A model generated the notes under the pieces. That model did no database searches. It was not told where the DNA came from and worked only from the letters and a program-made list of their open reading frames with translations. Shown here piece after piece: positions 10,197 to 23,185 of a stretch of DNA of 64,000 nt. This stretch comes from Cherax quadricarinatus (taxonomy: Eukaryota; Arthropoda; Malacostraca; Decapoda; Parastacidae). The position numbers and the translations under genes are program-made. The DNA is taken from the NCBI RefSeq assembly GCF_038502225.1, contig NC_091311.1, positions 38,312,072 to 38,376,071 on the forward strand, read 5' to 3'. Numbering within the stretch: position 1 is the first letter of the stretch; the number at the start of each line of letters is the position of its first letter.

Positions 10197-12141
10197 GTTT
10201 CTAAGGGAGGGGTCCAAATCATATGTAGCATCTTGCCTAGAAGGGGAGTGGGAAATGAATGGATGTCTAGGGCACCTGGTGTAAATTGCTGGCTAGACAG
10301 ATACTGCAAGGAACTTGCAATCCCATTCATTGACAACTGGGACAACTTTTATGGCAAACATGATATGTATGCAAGGGATGGGGTACATCTCTCTGAAGCA
10401 GGGGTGGTAGCATTTACCAACTCGATCGAGAGAGCCATTGCTAACAAGTCTAAGATTTTAAACTGTCAGAAGATAGAGGTATGGGTGTGTATGGGAAAGT
10501 CAGGTTGCAGCCCTAGGGTTGAAAACAGGAGATGTTTAAAAGACATTCATCTTAAAGTTACAAATATGATCAGGTTAGAAAACAAAGGGGAACAGCAGAG
10601 GCAGCGAGAGACTGGCTCCCTTAAGGTTTACTATACTAAGTGCAGGAGTGTAAGAAATAAGATAAGCTAAAATTAATTGCAAGTGCAGGAAGCATAGATA
10701 TTATTGCTATAACATAGACCTGGCTCAATCTGAAAGAGAGAAAAATGCCTTCTGAATACCACATACAAACCTATAAATTATTCCAGACTAATAGGGTCAA
10801 CAGGAAGAGTGGTGGAGTAGTGATGTATGTCAGAGATAATTTAAATTGTTGTGTTAGACAAAATAAAAAATTAGAAGCGTCAGTCACTGAATCTGTTTGG
10901 TTACAGCTTCTAGAGGGCCGTGAAAAAATTAATCTTGGGTGTGATTTACAGGCCCCCCAAACCTTGATAGGGAGTGCAGTAAGCTTTTATGGGACGACAT
11001 TTGTAATGCATCTACATACGAAAATGTTGTGTTAACGGGATATTTTAACTTTAGGCAAATTGACTGGAGCAATTTGACAGGAAATTTAGAGTCATTTGAC
11101 TTTCTCGTTACGATTCAGGATTATTTTTAAAACAGTTTGTGACAGAACCAACTAGAAGAAATAACGTACTTGACTTAGTTCTTGCCAGCAGGGAATCACT
11201 AATTAATAATCTTGAGGTTAATGATTAGCTTGGGGAAAGTGATAACAAATCACTCAGTTTTAATATATCATGGAATTACCTTAATAATGGCAATCAAATA
11301 TCTGTCCCTGACTTCCATTTGGCTAATTTCATAGGACTGAGAAATTACCTGGGTGGGCTGAATTGGAATGACCTGACAAAGAGTGAGGTAGAAGGTGATG
11401 GTTGCCAATATGACGTTTTTCAGAGCATAGTTCTAGCTTCTCAGACAACTTATGTTCCAAATAGGAAAATACGATCAAACAAAAATGATCCTAAATAGAT
11501 AAACAATAGATTAAAACATCTCATTGGTCAAAAAAGAGGCATATATAGGTAAATCAAAAGAGGAGAAGGACAGTTAAGAAATCAAGATATTCTGTTAAAG
11601 AGAGAAATAAAAAAGGGAATAAGAAAAGAAAAGAGAGGTTATGAACTTAAAGTTGCAAGGGAATCGAAGACTAACCCAAAAGGATTCTTTAAGATACACA
11701 GAAGTAAGTTTAGGGACAAGAGAGGCCCACTCAAAAGTACTCGGGTCAGCTCACCAACAGTAACAAGGAAATGTGTAGAATTTTTAATGCTTACTTCCTC
11801 TCAGTTTTTACACAGGATGATACTAGCTATATTCCAGAAATAATAAATTATGTAGAACAGAACGATAATAAACTATGAACGATTAGGGTCACCTAACAAA
11901 TCCCCAGGTTCTGATGAACTGTATGCAAGGGTTTTAAAGGAATGTAAAGAGGAGCTTAGCAAACCTTTGGCTAATCTTTTCAACATATTACTACAAACTG
12001 GCATAGTGCCAGATAAGTGGAAAATGGCAAATGCGATACCTATTTTCCAAGCAGGTGACAGGTCCCTAGCTTCAAACTATAGACCAATAAGCCTAACCTC
12101 CATAGTGGGAAAATTTATGGAATCAATAATTGCCGAGGCAG

Positions 12142-13533
12142 TTCGTCCCCAGGGCCGGATTACCGCATAGGCAAACTAGGCATTTGCCTAGGGCCCCGCG
12201 CATTTGGGGGCCCCGCGGTCCAAGGGGTTCAGGGGCTCATCCAAGACTGCGCACATGGTGCAAGTGCCAAGGGGTCCCTACCTAAAAAGTTCAAGTGTTT
12301 GGAGAGTAAAATTGATTTTTAAAAATTAATCAAAACAAAAATAAATAATGAAATAAAATAAAATAAAAATAAATAAACCTAACCATAGATGGCAACACTC
12401 AACACGCCTTTGTTTACATCAGAACAGCTGTGTTTTCCCGCTAATGGGTGAGTATGGGAGATTCCTCTCCAATTTTCTGTAGTTATTACACGTTATCTAT
12501 ACTTGTACTGTGACAAATTAACTGAAGAAATGTAAGACAGCTACATACTTCGTCATTCTGGATTCACTGATTACAGAATTGGTGAAAAGAAAAGAAATCT
12601 ACCAGGATCTCAATGACAAGTTTGGATTTCTGTTCAAAATTACTACTATGCCAGATGCAGAATTGAGAGAAGCTGCATTAAAGTTGCAACAACACCTTTT
12701 AGCAGATGTTCAGGACACATTTGTTGAAGAAATAGTTCATTTTTCTGGGTATATGAATCAGATTAAAGCTCCACCTGAAAAATGTGCGCCCTCAGCTGCT
12801 TTGAAACATTTAAGAAATGCAGGTATCTCAGAAACCTTCCCTAATGTTGACATAGTGTATCGCCTTTACCTAACACTTCCAGCTACTAACTGTGAAGGAG
12901 AACGTTCATTTTCTGTTTTGAAAAGAGTGAAAAACCAGCTCCGTTCAACAATGAGCCAAGACAAATTGTGTAACCTAGCCTTGTTGACCATTGAGTCTGA
13001 TCTAACAAGAAATATTGATTTTCAGAATATAATTGATGATTTTGCCAATATGAAATCCTGAAAAAAGTTTATTTAAGAAGTGCTTGCGAATATAAACAAT
13101 TCTTTACTTTCTTGAGTTTATATGATTTGATAGTCTTATGCATGATGCAATGATAACAATAATGGTCAGTGATTTATGAAGGGAATAATAGTGCTGTAGT
13201 GGTTATGCTGAATATAATAGGTACATGATGTCACTACTTTAATAGCCTAATCTAGTAATACTATGCTGTCTTGAGTTTATTCTCTTTAAAATGCATGATT
13301 TAACAAGATAGTTATAATGGCTGTTGGTAAATGGTTTTGGTTGTCTTGATGTACTTTCCCTATTAAATTTAATCTAAATAGCCAGAATGTATTTAATTAA
13401 AACAGGGTCACACCGACCCCCCCACCACCCCCAAGCTGGAAGGGGTCGCTTCGCTTACCCGTAACTCATAGGGGCCCCGCCAATCTGAATAGCCTAGGGC
13501 CCGGAGACTTCTTAATCCGGCCCTGTTCGTAGC
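12142..13533 (+). mobile_element. hAT transposon, internally deleted, nested in CR1
   Basis: Terminal inverted repeats CAGGGCCGGATTA (12150) and TAATCCGGCCCTG (ending 13525) bound 1376 bp. Flanking 8-mers TTCGTCCC and TTCGTAGC agree at six of eight positions, fitting the 8-bp target duplication of hAT elements. The only coding content is the transposase C-terminus at 12579-13061. The 5' part is about 430 bp of noncoding sequence with GC-rich subterminal palindromes (CCTAGGGCCCC). It is younger than the CR1 copy it splits. Confidence 0.92.
12579..13061 (+). pseudogene. hAT transposase C-terminal dimerisation domain (truncated)
   Basis: The 160-codon frame ends in the hAT dimerisation signature: LPATNCEGERSFSVLKRVKN at about residues 98-117, then LRSTMSQDKLCNLALLTIES. 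Family transposases are usually 600-800 residues with a BED or TTF-type zinc finger and a DDE core; both are absent, so this fragment cannot transpose alone. The closest relatives by motif are the ZMYM1-like hAT proteins. The frame is intact over the fragment, which suggests either recent loss of the N-terminal part or little time to decay. The start shown is simply the first codon in the frame, not a demonstrated initiation site. Confidence 0.85.
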
Positions 13534-14568
13534 CACCTTGAAAAGCATAAATTAATCAACGAATCTCAGCATGGTTTTACAAAGGGACGCTCCTGCCTTA
13601 CGAATTTATTAACTTTTTTCACTAAGCTAAGGTATTTGAGGAGGTAGATCATGGTAATGAATATGATATTGTGTATATGGACTTCAGTAAGGCTTTTGAC
13701 AGAGTCCCACATCAGAGACCATTGAGGAAAATTAAGGCACATGGAATAGGAGAATTTTTTTTTCCTGGATAGAGGCATGGTTGACAAATAGGCAGTAGAG
13801 AGTTTGCATAAATGGGGAGTAATCAGAGTGGGGAAGCATCACAAGCAGTGTTCCACAGGGGTCAGCGTTGGGCCCCCTGTTGTTCACAATCTACATAAAC
13901 GACATAGATGAGGGCATAAAGAGCGACATAAGCAAGTTTGCCGATGATACCAAAATAGGCCTTCGAATTCATTCTGACGAGGACATTAGAGCACTCCAGG
14001 AAGATTTGAATAGACTGATGCAGTGGTCGGAGAAGTGGCAGATACATCTTACTATAGACAGGAAAACAGCCATGCCGTATATAAACTAAATAATGTAGAT
14101 GTTAATATTACTGACTGCAAAAAGGATTTAGAAGTTCTGGTTAGCAGTAATCTAAAACCAAGACAACAGTGCATAAGTGGTCGCAATAAACCAAACAAAA
14201 TCCTTGGCTTCATATGAAGTAGCATAAATAATAGGAGTCCTCAGATTGTTCTTCAACTTTATATATCCTTGGTTATACTTCATTTAGATGCTGCACAGTT
14301 TTGGTCACCGTATTACAGAATTAATATAAATGCACTGGAAAAATATACATAGGAGGATGACAACGTTGATCCCATATATCAGAAATCTTCCCTATGAGGA
14401 TAGACTGAGGGCCCTGAATCTGCACTCTCTAGAGCTGTATAGTCCTTGTGGCTTAGCGCTTCTTAGCTGGAAATCAGTATGTACCTGCGTACCGGAGCAC
14501 AGTCTAGACATCATGTCATTTTTAGGACAGCATAGCACCACTGGATATCATAGTACCATTTAATTTAA

Positions 14569-14581
14569 TATTTATTATTAA

Positions 14582-14636
<55 letters not shown>

Positions 14637-14655
14637 GTCATCATCATCATCATCC
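14569..14655. repeat. (ATT)n microsatellite with (TCA)n
   Basis: ATT repeats to about 14636, then TCATCATCATCATC. It sits exactly at the 3' end of the - strand LINE that follows, so it is that element's tail. Confidence 0.95.
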
Positions 14656-16257
14656 TAATCATAATTATCACTCACTCCACTGTCTTGCCAGAGGCGTGGC
14701 TGCACTATAATTAAAAGCTGTAACAAATTTTCACCCCTCCTTCAGAGTGCAGGCAATGTACTTCCAGCTTCCAGGATTCAACTCCGGCTAAGTGGTTTCC
14801 CTGAACCTCTTCCTAAATGTTGCTATGCTCACACTCCAACAGCACATCAAGTCATATAAAACATTTCTCTCCACTCACTCCTATCTAGCGCTAATGCAAG
14901 CTTGCTGGAAGTCTAAGCCCCTAACACACAAACCTTCCTTTATTCCCTCCCTGCAGCCTTTCCTAGGACGACCCCTACCCCGTTTTTCTTCCACTACAGA
15001 TTAATATGCCCTCCAAGTCATTCCGTTTCATTCCATCCTCTCTAAATGTTCATACCACCTCAACAATTCCTCCTCAGCCCTCTGGATAATACTTATAGAA
15101 ACCCCCGCACCTCCTGCTAATCTCCAAGCTGCAGATTCTCTGCATAATATTCACACCCCACATTGCCCTCAGACACAACAGCTCCACTGCTTCCTGCCTT
15201 CTCTTAGTTGCAACATTGTTGCAACATTTTTTTTTTGTGGTTATCCTCCTCACCTGGCTCTTTCGTATGTTCACTTTTAATTTTCTTAGTTTACATACTC
15301 TTCCAAGCTCGCTCACCAATCTCTGCAACTTCTCTTCAGAATCTCCCAAAAGCAGAGTGTCATTAGCAAAAACCAACTGCGACATCTCTGACTTTGTGTT
15401 AGATTCTTTATCTTTTAAACTCGCACCTCTTGTAAAACACCCGAGCATTTACTTTTTTTTACAACCCTATCTATAAATAACTTGACTTAAGAAATCGTAA
15501 TGACACGATTGCAAACAAACCATACCCCCGGCCGGGATTGAACCCGCGGTCATAGAGTCTCAAAAGTCCAGCCCGTCGCGTTAGCCACTAGACCAGCTAG
15601 CCACAATAAGATTCATCCAACTAGGTATATTTCTACACCATAGGAAGGTTAGCACAGGCACCTCTGTGAAGGGACTTGAGCTAGAGTTCGTCACGGCCAC
15701 GCTAGCTGGAAATTCGTCTGTAAAAACTTGCATTTGTGGTCACAGAGGTGCCTGTGCTAACCTTCCTATGGTGTAGAAATATACCTAGTTGGATGAATCT
15801 TATTGTGGCTAGCTGGTCTAGTGGCTAACGCGACGGGCTGGAGTTTTGAGACTCTATGACCGCGGGTTCAATCCCGGCCGGGGGTATGGTCTATCTATAA
15901 ATATATTGGACAACCATGGTGACATCATGCATCCCTGTCAAAGGCCTACTTTTACTGGGAAATAATCTCCCTCTCTCATACATTCCCTAACCTGAGCCTC
16001 ACCATCCTCAGTAACCTACACCTGCCACATTGCTCCACAATTTCCCCTATCATATGCCTTTTCCAAATGCATAAATGCAACGAAAATCTCTTTACCTTTA
16101 TTTAAATGCTGCTTACTTAAATGCTTCACTGTAAACACTTGGTCTACACATCCCCTACCCTTTCTAAAGTCTCCTTGTTCATCTACGATCCTGCTATCCT
16201 TTTTCTTAATTCTTTCAGTGATAACTCTACCATACACCTTACGAGGTATACTCAACA
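14637..16257 (-). pseudogene. LINE (clade uncertain), RT to 3' end, interrupted by SINE palindrome
   Basis: Reading leftward on the - strand: GRVITERIK and DEQGDFRKGRGCVDQVFTVK (RT fingers), FMHLEKAYDR (first catalytic Asp replaced by His; usually 'VDLEKAYDR'). Then QGCMMSPWLSNIF, interrupted by 15480-15890, and QLVFANDTLLLGDSEEKL (usually FADDT), VCKLRKLKVN, and a C-terminal basic GRGRPRK segment. The 3' untranslated end (TGGAGTGTGAGCATAGCAAC; GTGCCTGCACTCTGAAG) also occurs at 61960-62285. Both catalytic positions are changed (D to H, D to N) and many stops exist, so it is dead. Confidence 0.85.
15467..15903. mobile_element. Palindromic SINE pair with 13-bp target duplication
   Basis: Two inverted arms of about 170 bp (15522-15690 and 15722-15890) each end in a tRNA-like segment: A-box region TGGTCTAGTGGCTAACGCG and B box GGTTCAATCCC at 15865-15875 on +, and its mirror at 15534-15544 on -. 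CTATCTATAAATA flanks the whole at 15467-15479 and 15891-15903. The left arm has an extra tail (TTTGTTTGCAATCGTGTC, - strand sense) that the right arm lacks. Removing the insert restores the LINE sequence across the junction. Confidence 0.88.
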
Positions 16258-16450
16258 GTTTATTATTATTATTATTATCATGGGAACTCGCTAAACCTGT
16301 TTGGTCACAGCGCCTGCAGAACGAGAGGCAATCAGCTTTCATCCAAGGATAGGGAATAATGGTTCCAGCTCCTTGGATCACGATCCCTTCGCCCAGCAAC
16401 GAGACTTGTTTGACCGGTCCTTGGTTGCGTCACGAGTAGCGGCTACCCGC
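16258..16450 (-). mobile_element. Retroposon 3' end with (AAT)n tail
   Basis: On the - strand the sequence runs GGAGCTGGAACCATTATTCC, then CAAACAGGTTTAGCGAG and into (AAT)n at 16259-16278. The GTTTAGC..TTCC.CATGA tail motif also flanks the (AAT)n at 6326. The upstream part is not identified. Confidence 0.5.
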
Positions 16451-16664
16451 TACCCCTGGCGACGCCTATGTCAGGGAGGGGGGTCTTGGGTAATGCACAG
16501 TTACGAGTCTGGCCACGTGTGTACCGCTAATCGCACCCCACAGAGGCGCAGGTGGGATGGTAGGGAGTGTGGACACCTGTGTCTCTAGACAGATGTGGTG
16601 GATACAGGTGTCGGAGCTACCCTCCTGACGCCGCGTGTCTGCTTCTTCAAGTACTCTGGGTTGT

Positions 16665-16848
16665 GAGTATATTTGTCCCGGTATTTCTGGGTTAAGTGTA
16701 AATTCCTCCCAGTACTAATAAGCTGGTAGTAAATTTTTCCCAGTACTGTTGGGTGAGGTGTAAATTTCTCCGATTACTACAAGCTGGATGTAAATTGCTT
16801 CCAGTACTGCTGGGTGAGGTGTAAATTTGCCCCAGTATTGTTAAGTGT
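16665..16848. repeat. Degenerate ~40-bp tandem repeat
   Basis: Four or five diverged units of the form GGTGTAAATTTCTCCCAGTA plus CTGTTGGGTGA alternate across the segment. No coding content. Confidence 0.7.
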
Positions 16849-16855
16849 ACAGTTA

Positions 16856-17104
16856 CATACACAAATGTTTGTAGATGAATGGTTCAGAGAACCGACATGT
16901 TGATAAATTAGACACATGTGCAACTCTTGGGTATCTTTATTGAGGAAACGTTTCGCCACACAGTGGCTTCATCAGTCCATACGTAGGAGAAACTTGAAGA
17001 ACAGGAGGAGAATGAGGTAATCAGTCCCTCAACCTTGAGTCGATGTGTTCCTCAATAAAGATACCCAAGAGTTGCACATGTGTCTAATTTATCATACACA
17101 AATG
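16856..17104 (-). mobile_element. 225-bp palindromic hammerhead-like element with 12-bp target duplication
   Basis: CATACACAAATG occurs at 16856-16867 and 17093-17104 and brackets the element. Inside, 46-bp inverted ends (16901-16946 and 17049-17094) carry the family 3' tail AATAAAGATACCCAAGAGTT and TGTCTAATTTATCA. Next to the left arm, on the - strand at 16945-16978, is a complete core: GGACTGATGA, A, GCCAC-TGT-GTGGC, GAAACGTTTCC. A terminal hairpin (GGTTC-AGA-GAACC) lies outside the left arm. There is no coding capacity, so it must have been moved by another element's proteins. Confidence 0.88.
16945..16978 (-). ncRNA. Hammerhead-ribozyme-like motif
   Basis: CTGATGA (complement at 16969-16975), a 5-bp stem GCCAC/GTGGC with a TGT loop, GAA, then ACGTTTCC. 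Stem I would form by GGA pairing with TCC. A single extra A lies between CTGATGA and the stem, so it is not a textbook core. Stem III is the self-complementary ACGT, which would favour cleavage in dimers. Cleavage would be expected after GTT. Confidence 0.55.
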
Positions 17105-17199
17105 CTGCTGGATTGAAGATAAATAAATACTTTAACTTATGGATCATCAAATATTTGCTTCAGAAATAAGTTTTATTTTTTATATTAAAGAACACCTGT

Positions 17200-18140
<941 letters not shown>

Positions 18141-18149
18141 TGTCTATTG

Positions 18150-20437
18150 TCCTGTCCAACATTTAGAACTTTGCATTTGTCTATATTAAACTGCATCTGC
18201 CACTTCTCCGACCACTGCATCAGTCTATTCAAATCTTCCTGGAGTGCTCGAATGTCCTCGTCAGAATGAATTCGACGGCCTATTTTGGTGTCATCGGCAA
18301 ACTTGCCGATGTCGCTCTTTATGCCCTCATCTATGTCGTTTATGTAGATTGTGAACAGCAGGGGGCCCAACACTGACCCCTGTGGAACACCGCTCGTGAC
18401 ACTTCCCCACTCTGATTTCTCCCCATTTATGCAAACTCTCTGCTGCCTATTTGTCAACCATGCCTCTATCCAGGAAAAAATTTCTCCTCCTATTCCATGT
18501 GCTTTAATTTTCCTCAATAGTCTCTGATGTGGGACCCTGTCAAAAGCCTTACTGAAGTCCATATACACAATATCATATTCATTACCATGATCTACCTCCT
18601 CAAATACCTTAGTGAAAAAAGTTAATAAATTCGTAAGGCAGGAACGCCCCTTTGTAAAACCATGCTGAGATTCGTTGATTAATTTATGCTTTTCAAGGTG
18701 GCTACGAACTGCCTCGGCAATTATTGATTCCATAAATTTTCCCACTATGGAGGTTAGGCTTATTGGTCTATAGTTCGAAGCTAAGGACCTGTCACCTGTT
18801 TTGAAAATAGGTATCACATTTGCCATTTTCCACTTATCTGGCACCATGCCAGTTTGTAGTGATATGTTGAAAAGATTAGCCAAAGGTGTGCTAAGCTCCT
18901 CTTTACATTCCTTTAGAACCCTTGCATACAGTTCATCAGGGCCTGGGGATTTGTTAGGTTTTAATTTATCTATTTGCCTAAGGACCATGTCACTTGTGAC
19001 CCTAATAGTACACAGTTTATTATCGTCCTGTTCTACATAATTTATCATTACTGGAATATCGCTGGTATCCTCCTGTGTAAAAACTGAGAGGAAGTATGTG
19101 TTAAAAATTCTACACATTTCCTTATCACTGTCAGTGAGCTGACCCGAGGAACTTTTGAGTGGGCCTATCTTGTCCCTGATCTTACTTCTGTATACCTGAA
19201 AGAATCCTTTTGGGTTAGTCTTCGATTCTCTTGCAACTTTAACCTCATAATCTCTTTTTGCTTTTCTAATTCCCTTTTTTATTTCTCTCTTTAACTGAAT
19301 ATATCGATTTCTCAATTGCCCCTCTCCTCTTTTGATTTGCCTATATATGCCTCTCTTTTGACCAATCAGATATTTTAATCTATTGTTCATCCATTTAGGA
19401 TCATTTTTGTTTGATCTGATTTCCCTATTTGGAACATAATTTGACTGAGCAGCTAGAACTATGCCCTGGAAAGCATCATATCGGCAACCATCACCACCTA
19501 CCTGACCCTTAGTCAGGTCATTCCAGTTCAGCCCACCTAAGTAATTTTTCAGTCCTATGAAATCAGCCAAGCGAAAGTCAGGGACGGAGACTTGATTGCC
19601 ATTATTAGGGGAATTCCATGATATATTAAAACCGAGTGATTTGTGATCACTTTCCCCAAGCTCATCATTAACCTCAAGATTATTAATTAGTGTTTCCCTA
19701 CTGGCAAGAACCAAGTCAAGGAGGTTATTTCCCCTAGTTGGCTCTGTCACAAACTGTTTTAAAAAACAATCCTGGATCGTATCAAGAAAGTCACCTGACT
19801 CTAAATTTCCTGTCAAATTGCTCCAGTCAATCTGTCTATAGTTGAAATCTCCCATTAGCACAACATTTTCGTATGTAGATGCCTTACGAATTTCGTCCCA
19901 TAGAAGTTTACTGCACTCCCTATCAAGATTTGGGGCCCTGTAAATCACACCCAAAATTAGTTTTTCTCGGCCCTCGAGAAGCTGTAACCAAACAGATTCA
20001 GTGGCTGACGCTTCTAATTTAATATCTTGTCTAACACAACAATTTAAATTGTCTCTGACATACATCGCTACTCCACCACCTTTCCTGTTGACCCTGTCAG
20101 TGTGGAATAATTTATAGCCTTGTATGTGACATTCAGAGGGCATCTCTCTATCTTTCAGATTGAGCCAGGTCTCTGTTATAGCAATAATATCTATGTCTCC
20201 TGCACTTGCAATTAATCTTAGCTCATCTATCTTATTTCTTACACTCCTGCTATTAGTATAGTAAACCTTAAGGGAGCTAGTCCCTTGCTGCCCTCTGCTG
20301 TCCCCCTTTGTTTGCTGACCTGATCTATTGTCTTTATTTATAACTTCATGCTGAATGCCTTTTATACATTTACTGTTTCCAACCCAAGTGTTGCAACCTG
20401 CTTGTTTCCCACACACACCCATACCTCTATCTTCCAT
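18150..20437 (-). CDS. CR1-like LINE ORF2: APE endonuclease and reverse transcriptase, 3'-truncated
   Basis: A long uninterrupted frame encodes about 760 residues of LINE protein before running into the (TG)n tract and reading on as Val-Cys repeats. The endonuclease comes first (YYTNSRSVRNKIDEL, ITETWL, GGGVAMYVRDN, GDFNY, ELGESDHKSL; roughly residues 55-270). RT follows (YRPISLTSIVGKFMESII, QHGFTKGRSCLTNLL, DFSKAFDRVPH, SGVPQGSVLGPLLF, KFADDTKIG; roughly residues 560-740). The catalytic residues look intact. The enzyme would nick target DNA and copy its own RNA there. The RT thumb end and 3' UTR are lost. Its ATG overlaps the ORF1 stop as TGATG. It is the youngest-looking CR1 copy here. Confidence 0.92.
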
Positions 20438-20690
20438 CAGTTTAAAATCATAGGCATTTCACCAATGGCCTTCTCAATCGAGTCTGCAAGTGCTACCACC
20501 CCAGCCCCAGAGAGATGTACCCCATCCCTTGCATACATATCATGTTTGCCATAAAAGTTGTTCCAGTTGTCAATGAATGGGATTGCATGTTCCTTGCAGT
20601 ATCTGTCTAGCCAGCAATTTACACCAATTGCCCTAGACAACCATACTGCTGGTACTTTTCTGCTTGGAACACACTGCTATAACATTAATG
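20437..20690 (-). CDS. CR1-like LINE ORF1, esterase-domain C-terminus (5'-truncated)
   Basis: The frame reads RKVPAVWLSRAIGVNCWL...MYARDGVHLSGAGVV, ending IEKAIGEMPMILN. The DGVHLS segment carries the Asp-x-x-His pair of SGNH/GDSL hydrolases, which are described in CR1 ORF1 proteins. The nucleophile Ser block and any PHD finger would lie upstream and are lost, because the element is cut near 20690. The stop codon TGA (20439-20437) shares its A with the ATG of ORF2, an arrangement that fits termination-reinitiation. No upstream Met is available in this copy, so the fragment is not expressed as an intact protein. Confidence 0.85.
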
Positions 20691-22099
<1,409 letters not shown>

Positions 22100-22500
22100 T
22101 GCATGTCGTTTCAAGGTAGGTGAAATTGCTTTAACTACTGGGAATGCTTGGAAGCACTTGACTTGTTCTCACTGGAGCGCAGGCGAGAGAGATACATCAT
22201 AATCTACACATGGAAGATCCTGGAGTGATTGGTCCTTTATCTGCACACACAAATCACTCCCTACGAAGGGAAAAGACTTGGCAGGCGATGAAACATACCC
22301 CCAGTGTAAAGCAGGGGCGCCATTAGTACAATAAGTGTCCGGGGCCCAAGACTGTTCAACAGCCTCCCACCAGCCATAAGGGGGAATTACTGATAGACTC
22401 CTGGTTCTTAAAGGGAGCTGGACAGATACCTAAAGTCAGTGCCAGATCAGCTGGGCTGCGGTTCGTACGAGGGGCTACGTGCGGCCAGCTGTAACAGCCT
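22100..22500 (+). pseudogene. CR1-like LINE 3' end, truncated at both sides
   Basis: Matches the 36906-37590 copy from LNYWECLEALDLFSLERR to the GPRLFNS region and the AGTGCCAGATCAGCTGGG tail, with small deletions. It is cut at 22500 by the start of a Penelope-like fragment, before its own 3' terminus. Confidence 0.8.
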
Positions 22501-22620
22501 AGACACATGTGCAACTCTTGGGTATCTTTATTGAGGAAACGTTTCGTCACATAGCGGCTTCATCAGCCCATACAAAGGAGAAACGTGAAGAACAGGAGGA
22601 GAATGAGGTAATCAGTCCCA
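22501..22620 (-). mobile_element. Penelope/hammerhead-like fragment
   Basis: On the - strand: CTGATGA (22560-22566 complement), AGCCGCTATGTGAC, GAAAC (22541-22545 complement), then the family tail CAATAAAGATACCCAAGAGT and TGCACATGTGTCT. The core strands are intact but the stem has two mismatches compared with the 16945 copy. Confidence 0.75.
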
Positions 22621-23185
22621 CCGATTACGCACTACCTCAGCCCAGATGAACCCCATGTTCATTAAGAACTGCAAGAAACCCCTCTCGCATGGACAGAGAA
22701 ACTCACCACACTGTCACTTATAGAGCTGAAAGTCCTCTAACAAAACTAAGGAGTCAAGATATCAGTGAATTATCACATCTGATATTACGGTTACAGTGGT
22801 ACTGGACAGCCAGTCTCAATATACCACAATATTAAACATTACTGAAAATAATTCCATTGCCTACTATGTATCCTTTCATAAGAGAGTAACTCACGCGAGT
22901 TTCGTTAAGATCAGTCGATTGGTTTATGCGATATAAACACGAGAACAACAAACCCTTCCCAGAAAACCAGTCTCAAACACATTCTGAACACGAGTTTGTC
23001 AAATGACGCACCAATCAGCGGGAATCATCAGTCATGTATCACCAAGTTACTTATTATTGTTTTGAATGTGTTCAGCTGTTAGTCTCTATTATGCACACGT
23101 GTTTACATATGTACACAGATTTGCACGTGCCTACATAACCGTGCACATGCATACACATACGCATATTTGTGTATATGCATAAATG
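22621..23185. other. No gene seen
   Basis: No coding frame or recognised repeat; short runs of alternating purine-pyrimidine (ACACATAC, GCATAT) begin near 23100. Confidence 0.4.

Larger units (their letters stand above)
10197..14438 (+). pseudogene. CR1-like LINE, degenerate copy with nested hAT
   Basis: The 3' end of ORF1 comes first: an SGNH-esterase-like C-terminus with YARDGVHLSEAGVV, the Asp-x-x-His motif known from CR1 ORF1 proteins. ORF2 follows, endonuclease first (YYTKCRSVRNKI; KSGGVVMYVRDNLNC), then RT (NYRPISLTSIVGKFMESII at about 12080-12130; after the hAT, MDFSKAFDRVPHQR and SKFADDTKIG), ending near RNLPYEDRLRALNLHSLE. Frameshifts and stops are scattered throughout. The same family survives much better on the - strand at 18150-20690. 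The insertion at 12150-13525 cuts it at EAVR/SHLEK. Confidence 0.9.

Noticed and set aside
12579..13061. Host ZMYM1-like gene
   Set aside because: It sits between hAT inverted repeats with an imperfect 8-bp duplication and consists only of the dimerisation region, so it is a transposon remnant.
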